DNA of 64,000 nucleotides from Aphanomyces cochlioides (lineage: Eukaryota; Oomycota; Saprolegniomycetes; Saprolegniales; Verrucalvaceae): NCBI GenBank assembly GCA_019828595.1, contig JAHQRK010000023.1:62001-126000 (forward strand), written 5' to 3'. A program made the position numbers and the translations under genes. The notes under the pieces are model-generated. The model saw nothing but the letters and a program-made list of their open reading frames with translations, did no database searches and was not told the DNA's origin. Positions 60,053 through 64,000 of this stretch are shown in pieces. Every line of letters begins with the position of its first letter. The stretch's first letter is position 1.

Positions 60053-63038
60053 AGTGGTGAGCTTTGCTGCAGAGCTCGTCGATGTGGTAATTGTTGGTGA
60101 TGCTTTTGAGCATCGAGATGGCCGACAAGACGGGAGCCGGCAAAGTGAACTTCTCGAGATTGTCGCTGAAGTTTTCGATCAAAGCAAACAGCGACCAGTC
60201 CGTCAAGCAGTTGGTGTCAGGCAATCTTGTTGCTTCTTGGTTCAATAGAACAGTCAGTGCCTCCGAGTTTGTGTAGAGGTCTGGGGCCCGATTTGAGAGG
60301 AATAAGTCAATCGTAGCAAGTGCAAAGAGGATGCGCTTGATCTCTGGTATGTCCGTGGTCAATTCTTCCAAGATTTCTGACGGGTGAATCTTGTATTGAG
60401 CCATGAAGTTGACGTGATGTTTGTAGTTGTGAGGCTTGCCTTGAGCTTTTAACAAAGCCATCTTGCGCTCAATAGTCTTGGTTGCAACAAGTGACTGAAA
60501 CAAACTGAGGTCTTCATCTTGTGCGTACATAGCATGTGCAACGAGCTGAGGATCATCTCGCAAAATGCGTTGACATTCGGTGATACTGCCTTCGACTTTC
60601 TTATCTCGAATGATCTTCTTCGCCAATTCGAGGTGGGCTGCAGCAGACTTGTTAAGTCGTTGTTTCTTCGCTTTGCCTTTGGTCTTTTTCGGGCGTGGCG
60701 CACTTGAATCTTCCAATACAATTCGAGGCACTGCAAAGTCTTCAAACGAGAGTCCCACGTCGTCGTCTTCGAGGATATGAAAACGGTTGGATGTCGGCAG
60801 GGGATCCAAACGTGGGGACGAAGGCAAAGTACGTTTTGGAGCTGGTCCAGACCGGTAGCCCGTTACCAATTGAAGGTCCAGCGAGTTCTTGGGCTGCTCA
60901 CTTGGTGGAGCAAGAGCGGGCGATTCGTTGGTAGACATTTCCACATCTTCTTGTTGTTTGTCTTGTCCATTGTTGTTAGGGGGATCGCTGTCACCAGACA
61001 TATCGACATCAGAGCCATGAGAAGGAGCTGTTGGCTGTGGTTGTTCATCTTGACCATCTCCAGATGCCTCAGTTGAGTCGGCCTCGCCTTCCGCATTTGT
61101 TCCAGGGTCTTGATCATGATCGTCTCCATCATGTTCAGGTTCTTTTTCTCCTGACGGAGGAGATTTTGCCGCTGCCTTGGCCGCTTTTGCCTTCGCTTTT
61201 TCAGCCTTGGCCTCTGCACGTCGTGAAACAATCGACGGAGGCAATGTCTTGTTCAGAGCAGCGATCTTGTGCTGAAACACGACGACAAAAGGCTGACCCG
61301 ACGGATCCGTAATGGTGATTTCGCGTAGTGCGTCGCCGGATTTTGGCACCAACACTGCTGGAGGTGCAGGCGACTTGAAAATGACTCTCAAATGCGGCGA
61401 CTTGATGTTCTGACCAGCAGTAGGGTTGAATGCTGCTATCACTGACTTGGTCAATGCAGCCATTTTCTTGACAATCGCCTTGGCCATCGAAGGGTGACTG
61501 ACCTTGTTGAACGTAACGTAGTAGTTGTTGCCATAACGCGAGTACTTGGGAACCAGGAAGTCTTTGCCACCAAGTCGAAACGTTGTGCCTCCCATTTCCA
61601 CGCACGTAGACAAGTTGTAACTTGAGATCACAATGGTCTGTGGGTTCTTCTTGTGGATCAAAATGTTCGGAAATTTGGAGCCCCATAACGAACCAGGATT
61701 TTCCTTGACAAATTGATCGCAGATGACTTTTTCGGACCAGTCCTTGTAGGCTTCGCCCAACTTGACTGTGAGCTCGTACACTTGGGACTGGGGAGTGAGC
61801 AAAATGCTTTCAATGAAGGCGTCCATGTCACCAGAGTCTTTGTAGAATGTGTCCGCCATGGCTTCGCATCGCGCAATGTCGTCATCGGCAACAGCATGAG
61901 CACCAATGTTGCGGTGTTTCGCGCCTTTGGGAGCATTGCCTTGCTTGGCATCTTTCTTGGACGAAGCTGAATCCTTGCCGGGAGTCTTTTGCGTCCGTGG
62001 ATTGGCCTTTTCAGCGTTTTGTTGCTCTTGATCGCCTTGTATTTTGTCTGCCGCGGTAGGAGGATCAACAGCGCCATTTCCTTGAGCAACGGATTTGTCG
62101 ACAATGTCTTGATTTGACTGGTCATTGTCATTGTTTGTCGATTGTTCCTCTTGAATAACTTCTCCAGGAGTATCACACGGCTTCGCTTGGCCGTTAATGT
62201 CGCCTGACCCATCAACCTCAGAGTGAATTTGAGTATTTCCCTCGTCGGTTAAGGCCTCGGTTTCAGTAGAATCCTTCCCCTCGGCGTCTCCAGAGACCAT
62301 ATCCACGTCCTCTTGAGATTTTTCTTCTTCCTCTCCCGTTCTAGGAGGCTCAGCACAGGGGGCGACGCGGTTGGTGGCTGCTGGCTCAGTCCCATTGGTC
62401 ACGAGAAAGGCCGGGGCCAGACCCCCAGTGAGAGGGGTAGAAGGGGAATCCATGCCATCCCCGCAGCACGGTGACTGGGGTACACCATTGCTCCGGCGAG
62501 AACCCAAATCGGGATACCGCCCCCGCCCCTCCGAAGAGGCCCCTGGGGGGAAGTAGACAGAACCGCAGGGTGTGCCCATAGGGGGGGCCCTCGTAGCCTC
62601 TAGGGCTGGCATGGACCCCGTTTTCTCGCCGCCTTCACTGGGGATCGACTCCAATTGGAGTCCAGGGAAGCAGCCACCACAGGCACAAGGCCCCAGTGGT
62701 TCGCCCTCCTGAGTGAGGGCTTCGCTAGACAAGTTAACGACAGTGGTCTGGGGGTCAACCACTGACCCACTGAGGTTGACCCCCCCTGGAACTCCGGCGA
62801 GTGGAGCACCAGGTGAAGCGCTGGGGGAGCGAGACGCAGATTGGTCTCCAGAGACGCTGTTGGGGTCGAACTCGACCTCCACTTCGGCCCTAGGGTTAGG
62901 TGTAGAGACATTACTCACACCACTTCCGCCATCCTGATTGGACGACGAAAGTGGGTGAGGTGATACAATACCTGGAATGATGGTGACTCCGTGAGTGTTG
63001 GTCTCACGGAGCTCGGAACAGCTGTTGGCGTTGGACAT
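60037..63038 (-). pseudogene. LINE ORF1, U2, only copy in frame through the G-run
   Basis: About 1,000 codons open from the ATG at 63038 (MSNANSCSELRETN) to HSMNAD, including a seven-G run (complement of 62780-62786) that keeps PGGVNLSGSVVDPQ in frame. It is broken only by the S7 insertion 16-17 codons before its natural end, after which translation would run into S7's 5' region. It shows that the N-terminal Ser/Pro-rich segment belongs to the same protein as the rest of ORF1. Confidence 0.85.
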
Positions 63039-64000
63039 TTTGAGCGCGGCGGCACTTGATAACTTCTTGACTTGAGGGGTACGAGGCAAATTCGGAAGTT
63101 GTGTCGAGTCAATGGGGTCAGAAATGACGACACTTCGTCTCCAGATCGCTGCACCTCGGGAGCTGCAAACAAGTCCTTGTAGTAGTCGACCAGGACGTCA
63201 GACATGCCTTGTTGATTGGAGACAACATTTCCATTGACATCCACCAACTCTTTGAAGACTGTCTTCTTCAAGGGGGTAGGGACAGGGGACATGAAGTGGA
63301 ACTTGGACGAGCGCTCTGCTTTGTACAAGTGAAGTTGGAACGCCTGGTCTTGACGAAACTGCTTGTCTCGATCTTGCAGCTCGTGAATTTGCTTTTGAAG
63401 GTCTCGCACTCGATCCACCAGCACTGAATCTTGACGCATGTTGGGGACTTGCAAAAGCGAAGCGATCTCGACAGCTAACTTCTTCAACGGCAGACGTTGT
63501 TTCTCCAATCGTTGAGAATGGAATTCTTTGAGTTGGGAGCGGATATCATTGACCAGCATGTCGTAGGCCTTGGAGATATTGTGGAATGTTGGAGACTTGT
63601 CCAAAAATCGATCCAGACATCCATCAACAATCTCGGCCGCTCGTGGTAGACGAAGTAGCCAAGTTGGAGCTTTCCATGATCCAGAGCCATGGCGCAATGT
63701 TTGACGCTTTGTGATGATACGACAAGCCACGTGGTCAGCCTGTGGAACGTGTGGCATGTGCGTCGCCTTCCAATGACGAAGACCCGCCAAGGTGGACGAA
63801 CAAAAGATGTAGTCAAGTCGGTTGGTGAGTGTGGGACTTGTGAAGGCTCGTGCCACGGGGTTTTGACGGCGAAACAGATCCACCAGAGACAAACTGTGCA
63901 TCCATTGTTCCAGTTGAAGGGTGCCGGCCATGGTGGAGGTACTGGGTCTCAACGAATCCAAATCTTTGTTGAGAGTGCAGTTGAAATCTCCTCCAACAAT
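62915..64000 (-). pseudogene. LINE ORF2, endonuclease-only reading frame (U3), partial
   Basis: The third example of the chimeric endonuclease-only frame. Its N-terminus (QET region) lies outside the window; LDYIF and ADH are visible, and it ends with the same 60 or so codons from the neighbouring unit's 5' end. Confidence 0.82.
63099..64000 (-). repeat. tandem unit U3 (incomplete at window end)
   Basis: Begins again TTGTGTCGAGTCAATGGGG right after the LINE 5' end at 63098 and continues as ORF2 N-terminal sequence to the window edge. The array and the outer parts of S2, S3 and S5 therefore extend beyond 64000. Confidence 0.85.

Larger units (their letters stand above)
60037..63098 (-). repeat. 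tandem unit U2, part 2 (ORF1 and 5' end)
   Basis: Resumes U2 after S7. It holds ORF1 from near its C-terminus to its ATG (63038) and the LINE 5' end at 63098. Without S7 and one duplication, U2 is 4,574 bp, close to U1 (4,570 bp) and the S6 part (4,573 bp). Confidence 0.85.

Noticed and set aside
10928..64000. LTR retrotransposon or viral origin of the repeat block
   Set aside because: No long terminal repeats, protease or integrase; an apurinic-type endonuclease before the reverse transcriptase and target duplications of 16-17 bp mark a LINE.
41987..64000. CRISPR-like or classical satellite array
   Set aside because: The repeat unit is 4.57 kb of LINE coding sequence, with no short repeat/spacer structure.

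Overview
The window reads as nuclear DNA of an oomycete, most likely a saprolegnialean such as Aphanomyces; the genus is an inference. The signs are protein genes split by very short GT-AG introns (about 41-60 nt), oomycete-type initiator plus flanking-promoter elements just upstream of start codons, a stramenopile/plant-type L-galactonolactone dehydrogenase, and no bacterial operon features.

Positions 1-10147 hold the host genes. An internally deleted PIF/Harbinger DNA transposon (465-1768) has 17-bp terminal inverted repeats and a TAA target duplication, and ends six bases upstream of the start codon of a three-exon L-galactono-1,4-lactone dehydrogenase gene (1775-3534). A heat-shock-factor-type transcription factor follows (4733-5758). 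Convergent with it is an 11-exon M17 leucyl aminopeptidase gene on the minus strand (5802-7781). A head-to-head second copy of that gene lies on the plus strand (8208-10147). The two copies form a 1,792-bp perfect inverted repeat around a 196-bp spacer, while their last exons are clearly diverged. The right copy has a 1-nt frameshift exactly at the identity boundary and loses its C-terminus to a retrotransposon.

Positions 10148-64000 are built entirely from copies of one non-LTR (LINE) retrotransposon family, about 7.38 kb long. ORF1 is about 1,012 aa and of unknown fold. ORF2 is 1,352 aa, with an apurinic-type endonuclease, a reverse transcriptase and a C-terminal Cys/His finger. Apart from one plus-strand 5' fragment, all copies lie on the minus strand and are inserted into one another. 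Two copies (39182-46559 and 52658-60036) are full length, have clean 17- and 16-bp target duplications, and encode an uninterrupted ORF2. Self-insertion placed a 5' end next to an ORF2-internal site, which created a head-to-tail direct repeat of about 4.57 kb. That unit (ORF1 plus an endonuclease-only ORF2 fragment) is then repeated at least four times to the window end.

The family shows several unusual features: no poly(A) tail; a 3'-terminal GGTTAA/TTAACC hairpin; insertion always where the flank supplies GG to pair with the terminal CC; a hairpin overlapping the ORF2 stop codon; and a 14-nt perfect complementarity between the 5' end and the 3' UTR. All junctions and copy numbers depend on the assembly being correct across highly similar repeats.
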